A DNA stretch of 7,973 nt, from the NCBI GenBank assembly GCA_011049745.1, contig DRHE01000009.1:1-7973 (forward strand), read 5' to 3'. Source of the DNA: Spirochaetales bacterium. Lineage in GTDB: Bacteria; Spirochaetota; Spirochaetia; SZUA-6; DRHE01. The notes beneath the pieces are model-generated. The model saw nothing but the letters and a program-made list of their open reading frames with translations. It made no database searches and was not told the origin of the DNA. Below are positions 1 through 7,518 of the stretch, piece after piece. Every line of letters begins with the position of its first letter. Within the stretch, counting starts at the first letter, position 1. Both the position numbers and the translations under genes were made by a program.

Positions 1-272
1 GGTTTTTTGCATATCGGGATCGCTTCCTTCAACATTACTGATCTGTTATTGTCAATTGAAATAGGCAGATCGACCTCTTCCTGAACCATCTCAATCATCC
101 AGCAGAGGTCTTCAGGCTTATTAGAAGCTGTCCCAAGATTTACATCAATATAATCGGCCTTTGCATCAGCCTGCTTTCTGGCCCATTCCTTTATCACATC
201 CCCATCTTTATTAACGATTGCCTGTTTTATATCCTTAAAACCGGCATTGATCCTTTCTCCTATGAAAATCAA
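1..272 (-). CDS. acsE: Methyltetrahydrofolate:corrinoid iron-sulfur protein methyltransferase, N-terminal 90 residues (partial)
   Basis: Too truncated to stand out as a long open frame, but clear when read. Translation from 272 begins M-I-F-I-G-E-R-I-N-A-G-F and stays open to the window edge. The IGERIN start, EWARKQ (residues 29-34), DVNLG (43-47) and SIDNN (72-76) match the pterin-binding TIM-barrel methyltransferases. Asp74 aligns with Moorella MeTr Asp75, which hydrogen-bonds the pterin. The family is about 260 aa, so roughly a third is present. It transfers the N5-methyl group of methyl-THF to Co(I) of CFeSP (AcsC/AcsD) in the cytoplasm. The start is TTG: it gives the exact family N-terminus and has GGAG at 280-283 with a 7-nt spacer. 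It lies 14 nt after the acsD stop, so it is the next gene of the same operon. The related MetH/MtrH methyltransferases share the fold, but the context settles the assignment. Later catalytic residues cannot be checked. Confidence 0.93.
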   Translation of the reverse strand, partial: MIFIGERINAGFKDIKQAIVNKDGDVIKEWARKQADAKADYIDVNLGTASNKPEDLCWMIEMVQEEVDLPISIDNNRSVMLKEAIPICKK

Positions 273-279
273 TTTTTCT

Positions 280-283
280 CTCC
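280..283 (-). promoter_or_regulatory. Ribosome binding site deciding the TTG start of acsE
   Basis: GGAG lies 7 nt upstream of TTG (270-272), in the short gap after the acsD stop codon. No ATG or GTG nearby gives the conserved IGERIN N-terminus at the right distance, so the site supports a TTG start. Confidence 0.75.
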
Positions 284-286
284 TTT

Positions 287-1243
287 TTAATATAATCTAT
301 CAATCGTTGTTTGAATTTTATTTATTGCTTCAGGATGAGCCATGACTAAAATATCCGCTCCTGCCTGAAGGTAAACACCTGCACATGTAGCCTCCCACAT
401 GGGACCGCGCTTTTCAAGCCTTCCCCAACCGGGCAGAACATCCTCATCCGCAATAGCCTCTTTGATTCTCCAGACCTCTCCGCCCACATCACATATTTGC
501 GGGGTTGCCATGAGCTTATCCCCTTTAAGACCGGCGATACGCGCTCTTTCCAATATTGTATAAACATAGTCAAAACCGTAACCCAGGGCCGCTGTGGTTT
601 GAAACATCACCACATTCTTTAAGTCAAAGCCGTCATCCTGAAGCAGAATATTTACCTGTTTTCCAATATTGATATCCACAGGCGCTTCAGATATTATTTT
701 CTGCTTATCTGCCTTACAGATTGCAGAAATTGTCTTGTAATTGCCCTCTTTTGCAGAACCTATAAGGACATTTTCACCCACTGCTGCCTGGGAACATTCA
801 GGAAGCACCAGATTGTCCTTTTCCTCATCACCGCATCCCCATACTATCAGGGGAACATCCACGGCTTTGAGAACATCCTCAACAACCTTTGCACAATCTG
901 AAGCAGAAGTATCTTTTTCAGCAGGATCCGCCCCGATCATCTTCAGGTTTATAAGATCAACCCCATATTCTTCAACAGATTTCTGAGCCCATTCAACAGG
1001 AGAATTAATTTCCTTGCCGATAGCATTTTTTAAGACATCCGGCCATCCGGGGACCATATCGGCGACATACCCTGCAATAACCGGTTTATGGGGTATCTCC
1101 CCTTCAAAGGTCAGACAAGGCAGTGTCGTCTGCCCTCCCACAGTTACTGTTTTGGCTCTGGTGCCTCCCTGTTCTTTTGTAGCTCCAATCGTTACCTCGT
1201 TTATTTGAGCTGTCCATCTCTCTTTAACATCAGGAATTTCCAT
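287..1243 (-). CDS. acsD: Corrinoid iron-sulfur protein (CFeSP), small subunit
   Basis: 318 aa, full length (the Moorella protein is about 320 aa). This is the small beta subunit of CFeSP, a TIM-barrel protein without its own Fe-S cluster. It pairs with AcsC and helps hold the corrinoid that carries the methyl group between AcsE and AcsB. Seen in the sequence: the N-terminal segment with VTIGATKEQGGTRAKT (residues 17-32), GYVADMVPGWP (58-68), APVDINIGKQVNIL (187-200), MATPQICDVGGEVWR (245-259) and MWEATCAGVYLQAGAD (282-297). All are typical of the AcsD/CdhD family. The bacterial operon context favours AcsD over archaeal CdhD. The ATG has AGGAGG at 1249-1254 with a 5-nt spacer, and lies inside the 3' end of acsF (14-nt overlap, different frame), which suggests translational coupling. 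No frameshift or missing segment is visible. Confidence 0.96.
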   Translation of the reverse strand: MEIPDVKERWTAQINEVTIGATKEQGGTRAKTVTVGGQTTLPCLTFEGEIPHKPVIAGYVADMVPGWPDVLKNAIGKEINSPVEWAQKSVEEYGVDLINLKMIGADPAEKDTSASDCAKVVEDVLKAVDVPLIVWGCGDEEKDNLVLPECSQAAVGENVLIGSAKEGNYKTISAICKADKQKIISEAPVDINIGKQVNILLQDDGFDLKNVVMFQTTAALGYGFDYVYTILERARIAGLKGDKLMATPQICDVGGEVWRIKEAIADEDVLPGWGRLEKRGPMWEATCAGVYLQAGADILVMAHPEAINKIQTTIDRLY

Positions 1244-1997
1244 TAATACCTCCTATTTTTTCAATAATTAGATCTATATAACCCGGGGTCGGGGAATCAG
1301 AAAGGCTGGTTAAAGGTTTATCTTCATATACAATCTCTTCCAGTTTCGCATCATAGGGTATGTCACAGATATGTTCAGATTTCAGTCCGGACAATCTTCT
1401 GTGCACCTCATCTTTTCTCCCATCTCTTACCATGTTGGTAACCAGGAATTTTTTCTTTATTCGACTCTTCAGATCCTCGGTAAGATTCTCTATTCTTTCA
1501 GCACAATCAAAAGAGAGTGGGTTATCGTTTACAACGACAATAAGGCTATCGATATATTGGGTAGTTCTGCGGCTTATATGCTCAAGGCCTGCCTCATTGT
1601 CAATAACCACCCAGGAGTAGGAAGGGTACAGATCCTGACTGAATTTTCTGATCATGTTGTTCAGGGAGCAGTAACAACCCGAACCCTCTCCTCTTCCCAT
1701 TGTAATGAGATCAAAACCTGAAGCCTCTTCGATAATCTGATGCAAACCCGCTTCCACATAACTTGCCTTGGACATGCCTGCAGGAAAATTTTTCATTTCC
1801 TTTAGAACCTCTTCACGCAGATCCCCAATGGATTTGGCAGTCTCTACGCCCAGAAGCGTTCCCAAATTGGAATCCGGATCCGCATCAACAGCTAAAACAG
1901 GTCCCATCCCCTTTTCACAGAGATGGAGTACGAGCAAAGCGGCTATTGTTGACTTGCCTGTTCCTCCTTTGCCTGCTACTGCTATGCTTTTTGCCAC
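1230..1997 (-). CDS. acsF: CooC/AcsF-type nickel-insertion ATPase (MinD/ParA-like P-loop protein)
   Basis: 255 aa, the usual CooC/AcsF length. The deviant Walker A motif GKGGTGKST (residues 9-17) has the signature Lys10 of the MinD/SIMIBI class. The switch I region DADPDSNLG is at 38-46, and the Walker B/switch II region is at VVIDNEAGLEH (130-140). The C-Y-C pair (Cys108, Cys110) is the CxC motif by which CooC dimers bind Ni(II) or Zn(II). The family uses ATP to insert nickel into CODH (CooC) or into the A-cluster of acetyl-CoA synthase (AcsF). Lying between acsV and acsD, close to acsB and away from any cooS, this copy most likely serves AcsB; that substrate is inference, since CooC and AcsF are hard to separate by sequence alone. 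The start is GTG with GGAGG at 2006-2010. It begins 2 nt after the acsV stop and overlaps acsD by 14 nt. Confidence 0.92.
   Translation of the reverse strand: MAKSIAVAGKGGTGKSTIAALLVLHLCEKGMGPVLAVDADPDSNLGTLLGVETAKSIGDLREEVLKEMKNFPAGMSKASYVEAGLHQIIEEASGFDLITMGRGEGSGCYCSLNNMIRKFSQDLYPSYSWVVIDNEAGLEHISRRTTQYIDSLIVVVNDNPLSFDCAERIENLTEDLKSRIKKKFLVTNMVRDGRKDEVHRRLSGLKSEHICDIPYDAKLEEIVYEDKPLTSLSDSPTPGYIDLIIEKIGGINGNS
1249..1254 (-). promoter_or_regulatory. Strong ribosome binding site of acsD embedded in the acsF 3' end
   Basis: AGGAGG lies 5 nt before the acsD ATG and inside the last codons of acsF, where it encodes part of the ..IGGIN.. tail. Ribosomes finishing acsF pass over this site 14 nt from re-initiation, which fits coupled translation. 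Confidence 0.8.
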
Positions 1998-1999
1998 AC

Positions 2000-3892
2000 T
2001 TATTTCCTCCGGAACATCTCAATATCAGTATGGGGCAGAAACATTGCTTTTTTAAACTCTTCCACATAATCATTAGCCCCCATTAAATCATAATAGGTCG
2101 TGCGTTCTCTGATTTTCTCAACCTTGTAAAAAGCTTGCTTGTAAAAAGCAACTATTTTCGCACCTTTAATCGATGCATTGCCTACAAATTCGATTCTATC
2201 CCGGGGTAAATCCGGGATTAAACCGATATTAATTGAATTTTCAATATTGATGTAATTTCCAAACGCGCCTGCAATATAAAAATGTTTGATATCTAAAAAA
2301 TCTAATTCAAGCCGCCCAATGAGAATACTCATAGCTGCAAAAATTGCCGCTTTAGCTGTAATTACACTTTCAATATCCGCTTCTGTAATAAATACAGGCT
2401 TCCTGGTCTGACTCTGCTGGCTGTCCGCAATAATAAATCCCCTTATTCCATCGAAATATTGAATTCGGTCTGAATTGCGCTCTTTGGGGATTATAAACTT
2501 ACCCGAACGGTCTATTAATTTCTCATTCAAAAGGACACTTACAAGATCAATGATTCCTGAACCGCAGATACCCCTGGGAGGTAAATCACCGATTGTTTTA
2601 TATTTTATTTCCCTATTTTCTACATAAACCTTTTCAATCGCTCCCTTTTCCGCCCTCATTCCACATTCTTCATTTATTACTTCAAGCGCCGGTCCTGCTG
2701 AGGCGGAACATGATACGAGCCATTCCTTATTTCCTATAACGATTTCACCATTGGTACCAATATCAATCAACATTGACAGCTCTTCTTTTTCATTGATCCC
2801 TGTAGCCAGAATGCCTGCCGTTATGTCGCTGCCGACCCAGCCGCTTATTCCAGGAAGAGAATAGAGCAGGCCTCTCGGATTAATCTCTATTCCCACTTCT
2901 GCGGCCCGGAGAGGAGGAGGAGCCACCGAGGTTGGAATGTATGGTGAACGCCGTATATTCTGAGTGGGGAGACCCAACAGAAAATGCCCCATAGCTGTAT
3001 TACCGGCACAAACAATCGCAGTGATATATTTCAGATTAACCTTGTTATCCTTGGCAAGACCTCCGATCAGTCGATTAATATCATCAATTAAAAGCTGCTG
3101 AAGCTCAGCCGTTCCCTTTCTTTCGGCAGCTATCATTCGCCCGGTTACTTCCCTTCCATATATTCCTTGAGAATTGAAACAGGCTTTGGCATCGATAGTC
3201 CTCATTGAATTGGCATCAACTAAATGAGCAACTATGGTTGTGGTGCCCATATCCACAACAATCATATAATTTTTATCCTCTGTATTTCCCCCCTCAATAT
3301 TCATAATCTCAGCAATGTCTCTTCTAAGACCCACAGTTGCGGTTATTCGGTAATCATGCTCCCTTAAGATTTTAGGGAGGCTTTTTATGATTTTCAGTCC
3401 CATCTGGGTGGAACGATACTTAAGTTTTTTCCTTACCGTATCACATACTCTCTGCTGGTCTGCATTGTTATTGCTCAAAGAGGGTTTTTCAAGCTCAAGG
3501 TAAATCTTTGCGATCAGCGGAGAGGGTATATATTCTTTTTTATACAATAATACCTGCTCAAAATCTCTAAATCGCTCGGCATCTTCATCTGCTATTATTT
3601 TTTCTTTTGCCCAGGTTTCTTCCGGGATCTCAATTACCAGATCATTCTTAATAAAGGTTTGACAGGCAAGGACAAAACCTTGCTGGATCTCCTCCCTGGT
3701 AAGCTTGGAGGAAACCTCCCCGTAAACCCTGCCCTTTTTAACAATCATTTTACAGCGTCCGCATATGCCATCCCCACCGCAGATATTATTTATGGTAATT
3801 TGCGCCTTTTGAGTTGCTTCGAGGAGCGTAGTGCCCTTTTTTACCCGCGCAGTTTTATTCTGAGGCTGAAAAGTAACAGAGTATTCAGACAT
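2000..3892 (-). CDS. acsV: Reductive activator of CFeSP (RACo): 2Fe-2S ferredoxin domain plus ASKHA ATPase domain (DUF4445)
   Basis: 630 aa, the length of characterised RACo proteins. It uses ATP binding and hydrolysis to drive one electron uphill from its 2Fe-2S cluster to inactive Co(II)-CFeSP, restoring the Co(I) state that accepts a methyl group. Residues 1-94 are a plant-type ferredoxin domain with Cys38, Cys44, Cys47 and Cys77 (C-x5-C-x2-C-x29-C). A linker and middle region follow to about 206. The ASKHA actin-fold domain comes last: VVDMGTTT (212-219, phosphate 1), CAGNTAMGH (295-303), LIDIGTNGEI (375-384, phosphate 2), ICGSGIID (442-449) and FYIAGAFGNYI (538-548, adenosine region). 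The operon position (acsC-acsV-acsF-acsD) agrees with 'orf7' of other acs clusters. RamA-like activators of methyltransferases share this architecture but would not normally sit here. The loop after GPALE (400-404) departs from the glycine-rich form I expect. The ribosome site is weak (GGA at 3901-3903). Confidence 0.94.
   Translation of the reverse strand: MSEYSVTFQPQNKTARVKKGTTLLEATQKAQITINNICGGDGICGRCKMIVKKGRVYGEVSSKLTREEIQQGFVLACQTFIKNDLVIEIPEETWAKEKIIADEDAERFRDFEQVLLYKKEYIPSPLIAKIYLELEKPSLSNNNADQQRVCDTVRKKLKYRSTQMGLKIIKSLPKILREHDYRITATVGLRRDIAEIMNIEGGNTEDKNYMIVVDMGTTTIVAHLVDANSMRTIDAKACFNSQGIYGREVTGRMIAAERKGTAELQQLLIDDINRLIGGLAKDNKVNLKYITAIVCAGNTAMGHFLLGLPTQNIRRSPYIPTSVAPPPLRAAEVGIEINPRGLLYSLPGISGWVGSDITAGILATGINEKEELSMLIDIGTNGEIVIGNKEWLVSCSASAGPALEVINEECGMRAEKGAIEKVYVENREIKYKTIGDLPPRGICGSGIIDLVSVLLNEKLIDRSGKFIIPKERNSDRIQYFDGIRGFIIADSQQSQTRKPVFITEADIESVITAKAAIFAAMSILIGRLELDFLDIKHFYIAGAFGNYINIENSINIGLIPDLPRDRIEFVGNASIKGAKIVAFYKQAFYKVEKIRERTTYYDLMGANDYVEEFKKAMFLPHTDIEMFRRK
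2006..2010 (-). promoter_or_regulatory. Ribosome binding site deciding the GTG start of acsF
   Basis: GGAGG lies 8 nt before GTG (1995-1997), inside the last codons of acsV. The GTG start places the Walker A motif at residue 9, as is usual for the family, and no alternative start has comparable spacing. Confidence 0.78.
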
Positions 3893-3893
3893 T

Positions 3894-3917
3894 AAATAGT
3901 TCCATATTCAACTATTT
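3894..3917 (-). repeat. 8-bp perfect inverted repeat over the acsC stop and acsV ribosome site
   Basis: Reading the minus strand, AAATAGTT (3917-3910), an 8-nt loop GAATATGG (3909-3902), then AACTATTT (3901-3894). The first arm contains the TAG stop of acsC. The loop/second-arm junction contains GGA (3903-3901), the only Shine-Dalgarno-like bases before the acsV ATG at 3892. The stem has one G:C pair, so it would be weak. No U-tract follows, so it is not a terminator. A role in tuning acsV translation or processing the mRNA is inference. Confidence 0.4.
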
Positions 3918-5246
3918 CCAGGTATTACTTAAAAATGCCGGTATCTTCATTGCAGTCTCAGGTCCTATAATGACCTCTTTCCACTCTGATGTATCTTCTA
4001 TTTCAGCTCTAAAAATAGGTAAGAGCCCAGGAATAATCAATTTACGGTGCTTCACCTTTTCAGAAGCCTTCTGTTCCTGAAGGGTTTTTACAACCTTTTC
4101 AGCAGAGATCTTATCACCGGCATAGGCGTTAAGAACACCCAGGCCTTCGGTGTCAACAACACTTATATAGGCAGGAATTTTGCTTCTTTCCACCTCTCCT
4201 GCTACGCTGAAGTAGGTCAATGAAAAGTTTGTAGTAAACAGCACAGGTGAGTTCTCGCCAGGGCTCCCGATCTCATACAATTTTGCTTCTACTGTGTTCG
4301 GGACCTGCGGGTCGGTAAAGATATCCTGTACTGTTGTCATTATGGGAAGGACTTCCCATGGGTCCAGCCCATTAATTAAAACAATTCCGGCATACTTTGC
4401 AGCAAATATACTGGCAAATACAGTCTCCGATTCAGGGGAATCTGAATCAATTTCAACCATCGCAGGATAGCCAAATGCTCCAAAGCGCTTCTTCAGGGCA
4501 GCCCTTCTTGCTATGGTCAAAAACCGGATGGTTTCTCCTATATTCTTACCATCAAAGGAAAGCACTATTTCTTCCACTCCTTTTTGTTTTGCCTTCAGGC
4601 TCAGTTCGGATAGTTCCTCCAGGTCTTTTCCTTCTACTGCAAGGGGTAATTTAGCGCCTGAAGCGATTTCAGCAAACGCTTCAATGTTCGAAGCATTCCC
4701 TTTGTAAACAAGAGGTTTTTCTGTTTTTATGGAATCTACGGCCTCTTTCATTGCGCCTGGGCTGCCGCCGATGAGAATAAGTGGGATATCACTTTTGTCA
4801 GCCGCTAATCTTGCCCGTCCAGCCGGATCCTCGCATCCTTCAATCTCTACGGCACAGAATGCAACCCTCAATTTATTCCCTACTCTTTCGAAGACACTCC
4901 TGTTTATCTTATCCACCATGGCTTCTGCTTCATCATTTGAAAGAGATGATGGGATTCGAACAGCAATTCCAGCAGGCCGATGAAACTTCTCCTCATGCCT
5001 GAACATCACTGTTTCCTGGCCGAACTCAAATTTCTTATCATCAGTTCCTATCTTAACCAGTTTCATGGGTGGGGCCGAAGCCTCGGCAAGAGCTGCCTCT
5101 CCCTCTTCAGAAAGGTGGGGACAGTCAGTCAATGCCTTCTGCTTGGCGGCCACCTGCATGGCAAAGGCCATACAAGTGGGAAAACCACACTCCTTACAAT
5201 TCGTTTTAGGCAGGTTTTTATAGATCTGCATCCCTGTTAAAGCCAT
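3912..5246 (-). CDS. acsC: Corrinoid iron-sulfur protein (CFeSP), large subunit
   Basis: 444 aa from the chosen start (the Moorella protein is about 446 aa). This is the large gamma subunit of CFeSP. It carries the [4Fe-4S] cluster and the cobalamin-binding domain, accepts the methyl group from AcsE and delivers it to AcsB. The N-terminal domain has Cys17, Cys20, Cys25 and Cys42 (C-x2-C-x4-C-x16-C), the special CFeSP cluster motif. A TIM-barrel domain follows from about residue 90 to 310, and the C-terminal corrinoid-binding domain closes the protein (ending in FLSNTWK). The open frame extends 15 codons further upstream to an ATG at 5291. I chose ATG 5246 because AGGAG (5253-5257) lies 6 nt before it, M-A-L-T-G-M-Q-I-Y-K is the conserved start, and the upstream stretch is lysine-rich sequence read from the ribosome site and the acsB 3' end. 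It lies 22 nt after the acsB stop and 19 nt before acsV. Confidence 0.96.
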   Translation of the reverse strand: MALTGMQIYKNLPKTNCKECGFPTCMAFAMQVAAKQKALTDCPHLSEEGEAALAEASAPPMKLVKIGTDDKKFEFGQETVMFRHEEKFHRPAGIAVRIPSSLSNDEAEAMVDKINRSVFERVGNKLRVAFCAVEIEGCEDPAGRARLAADKSDIPLILIGGSPGAMKEAVDSIKTEKPLVYKGNASNIEAFAEIASGAKLPLAVEGKDLEELSELSLKAKQKGVEEIVLSFDGKNIGETIRFLTIARRAALKKRFGAFGYPAMVEIDSDSPESETVFASIFAAKYAGIVLINGLDPWEVLPIMTTVQDIFTDPQVPNTVEAKLYEIGSPGENSPVLFTTNFSLTYFSVAGEVERSKIPAYISVVDTEGLGVLNAYAGDKISAEKVVKTLQEQKASEKVKHRKLIIPGLLPIFRAEIEDTSEWKEVIIGPETAMKIPAFLSNTWK

Positions 5247-5252
5247 CAGTTT

Positions 5253-5257
5253 CTCCT
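5253..5257 (-). promoter_or_regulatory. Ribosome binding site deciding the acsC start at 5246
   Basis: AGGAG lies 6 nt before ATG 5246 in the acsB-acsC gap. A second purine-rich stretch (GAGGGAG) is just upstream. This site excludes the in-frame ATG at 5291, which lies within the acsB 3' end and has no such signal at the right distance. Confidence 0.8.
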
Positions 5258-5268
5258 TTTTCTCCCTC

Positions 5269-7485
5269 TTAAAATAATGCTTCCATTTCAAGGGCCGGAT
5301 GTCCCGCTTTTTGTAAATATTCCAAAAGCTTTTCCGGATCTTCTGTATCTTCCTCTGTGGCTATTTTACCGTAAAGATCAGAAAGACCCATTTTTTCAAG
5401 CTGTGCTTGAAGCCTTTCTCCCACTTCTTCTTTCAGCAGCTTGGACATCCAGACAATCCTTTTTTGACCCTCTTCAGCAGAGATAAATTTTGGACTGCTG
5501 ATATAGACCTTCCCTATTCCAATAAATCCAGGTGTCTGAATTCCGCCGCCAATCTGACCTGCCAATGTAGAAAAGGTCATACCGCAGGGTGTCATTCCCA
5601 GAAAATCCCTGTCAACGATCATCACCCCATTGGCTTCCGGAACAATAGCAACAATACATTCAAAACAGCCGCATGAAGTCATAGGTTCTTCTAATATTGA
5701 ATAGGCGTTGAACTTCTTCAAATTTCCATTCGATTTTACCTCAATATAATCATTAATATTCTGCCACTGACCTCTTATAGGATCAATACAGGAACCCTTT
5801 TTAACAGGTTCGTTAGGCCCATGTTCGTCAATCCGAAAAGAAGCCTTACAGTCAAGCCATGTATAAGCCCCGCACAAACCGAGCCGCTGAGGTGTAACAA
5901 TACAGACATGATTAGGCGCATAGGACTGGCAGAGCGTGCATGAGTAGTAATCTTCAACATCTTCATCCGTCATCCCCCCTATCCTCTCATCCCTCTGATG
6001 ATAGATCGCCCTTGCTGTTTCGATTAATTCCGCTACCTTATCCTTATCTGTGTAAATTTTAACCTGAACTCTATCAACTATTTTGGTAAACTCTTCGTGC
6101 ATCTTTGCCAGAAGAATCTCACCAAAATGTTTTATTTTGAACCCTTTTTCATGAGCCTCCTTGCTAATTCTTACCCAGACAATAGCACGCTGTCCCATAT
6201 GGAAAATTCCGTTCGCACATCCAATAAACTCATGAATTCTCCTTTCAAGCACAGATTCAAAATCTTCCTCAAACTCACGACCTGCAACCTCAACAACTAT
6301 GCCAAGGGGATAGGCTTGCCCCTCTTCCATTTCATCTACCTCCGGGCCTATAACCTCGATTTTGTTGTCCTCGACCTGATCTATGGGGTTCATCCTTAAG
6401 AGCTCAAAAGCATCGCTGTTTTTCCCACCGAATTGAACAAACATATTTTCTGCCCGGACTCTCTCACCTTCAAATCCTGCTCCGTATGGGACAGGAATGG
6501 GGATTTCCTCGAGCTTAATGGTAAGACCGCGCAGTTCGATGGCACGGCTTATGATCTCATCGAGCTTAATTCCGGAAATAACATGCTCGTAGGTGCATAT
6601 ACCTGTGGGAAGAATCTGAGGAATATTTACATCTGAGATAACAGGAAACCCGAAATTAATGGCGCCCGCTGCAGTCGCAAACTTTTCATCGATGATGAGC
6701 TGTTCATCATCAACCCCATCATCCGAACCGAGCGCCATAACAAAGGCATACACTCTGTCTTTATTGTACAGCAGGATATCCCGGGCTGCTTTGAAATTTC
6801 CCGGTTCAATACCGCCAAAGGTCATTGCAGACCTGGCAGCGAAATTAAGGGCATGAATCGCCGCAGTGATCTCTTTTCCGTATGGAACCAAAAATGTATC
6901 CCAGTTCATCTCAATCCCTTCTTCAGCCAATTGCTCGGCAATAGAGCGGCCATTGGTATTCCCGGCCATGAAAACAAGGATGCTCCTTTCCTGAAAACCA
7001 CGGATAAGTTTCACTGCCTGTTCATTGTTTTCAGTACATCCGACAATAGCTGCAAAACCGGGCATTCTTCCGTCCACGAGTTTGATTCCCTGTAATCTTA
7101 AAATATTATCGTTTGTAAATCCTAACCATATTCCCCCTACCGGATTAGAGCCGTTTACATATTTTAAAGATTCAATCGCCTCTTCAGCAATCAGAGTAGC
7201 AACTCCGGAATCAAGTGTATCCCCCAGGTAGGGAAGCCATAAATCATCCGATGGGATACTCCTAAGAAGTTTCCTTGCCTCTTGCAGGGAATATTCCAGG
7301 TCCCCCAGCTTCTCCACCTTTTGGCCCAGGAAAAGCAGAATAATAGGCAGATAATAAGCCGTACTGGGATAGGCGATCGGTGCTTGTTTCCCTTTTGCCT
7401 TAATTGCCTTTTTAAGATCATTTTCTGCCCTTTCGACAAGCCTGTGTGCTCCACGAATTGCTGCAGTTGCAATTATTTTTGACAT
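5269..7485 (-). CDS. acsB: Acetyl-CoA synthase, CODH/ACS complex catalytic subunit
   Basis: 738 aa, full-length bacterial form (Moorella ACS is 729 aa; archaeal CdhC lacks the N-terminal region). It joins a methyl group from CFeSP, CO from CO dehydrogenase and CoA into acetyl-CoA at the nickel A-cluster. The ligands are all present. Cys516, Cys519, Cys528 and Cys538 reproduce the spacing of Moorella Cys506/509/518/528, which hold the [4Fe-4S] cube and bridge to the proximal nickel. Cys605-Gly606-Cys607 corresponds to the Cys595-Gly-Cys597 site of the distal nickel. The constant +10 offset shows an intact C-terminal half. Residues 1 to about 310 form the N-terminal CODH-contact region, with a middle domain to about 490. 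The C-terminus HPALEMEALF is typical of the family. The residue in the Moorella Phe512 position is Tyr522. The ATG has AAGGAG at 7493-7498 with a 7-nt spacer. It lies 33 nt after the upstream iron-sulfur gene and is probably co-transcribed. Confidence 0.98.
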   Translation of the reverse strand: MSKIIATAAIRGAHRLVERAENDLKKAIKAKGKQAPIAYPSTAYYLPIILLFLGQKVEKLGDLEYSLQEARKLLRSIPSDDLWLPYLGDTLDSGVATLIAEEAIESLKYVNGSNPVGGIWLGFTNDNILRLQGIKLVDGRMPGFAAIVGCTENNEQAVKLIRGFQERSILVFMAGNTNGRSIAEQLAEEGIEMNWDTFLVPYGKEITAAIHALNFAARSAMTFGGIEPGNFKAARDILLYNKDRVYAFVMALGSDDGVDDEQLIIDEKFATAAGAINFGFPVISDVNIPQILPTGICTYEHVISGIKLDEIISRAIELRGLTIKLEEIPIPVPYGAGFEGERVRAENMFVQFGGKNSDAFELLRMNPIDQVEDNKIEVIGPEVDEMEEGQAYPLGIVVEVAGREFEEDFESVLERRIHEFIGCANGIFHMGQRAIVWVRISKEAHEKGFKIKHFGEILLAKMHEEFTKIVDRVQVKIYTDKDKVAELIETARAIYHQRDERIGGMTDEDVEDYYSCTLCQSYAPNHVCIVTPQRLGLCGAYTWLDCKASFRIDEHGPNEPVKKGSCIDPIRGQWQNINDYIEVKSNGNLKKFNAYSILEEPMTSCGCFECIVAIVPEANGVMIVDRDFLGMTPCGMTFSTLAGQIGGGIQTPGFIGIGKVYISSPKFISAEEGQKRIVWMSKLLKEEVGERLQAQLEKMGLSDLYGKIATEEDTEDPEKLLEYLQKAGHPALEMEALF

Positions 7486-7518
7486 CCTAAAACTCCTTAT
7501 CCTGTTCTTTTAACATAA

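Noticed and set aside
1371..1721. Plus-strand open frame of 116 codons (and the one at 1763-2086)
   Set aside because: Both lie opposite acsF, whose Walker and CxC motifs show which strand codes. The plus-strand translations show no recognisable motif and have no good ribosome site.
5247..5291. 15-residue N-terminal extension of AcsC (MKWKHYFKREKKEKL)
   Set aside because: It is translated from the ribosome site and the end of acsB. The conserved family start MALTGMQIYK begins at 5246 with AGGAG 6 nt upstream.
5775..5966. Minus-strand 63-codon frame overlapping acsB in another frame
   Set aside because: It overlaps the A-cluster cysteine region of acsB, which fixes the true frame; its own product shows no family features.
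6097..6399. Plus-strand open frame of 100 codons within acsB
   Set aside because: It is a shadow of the middle domain of AcsB, with low-complexity, motif-free translation and no operon context.
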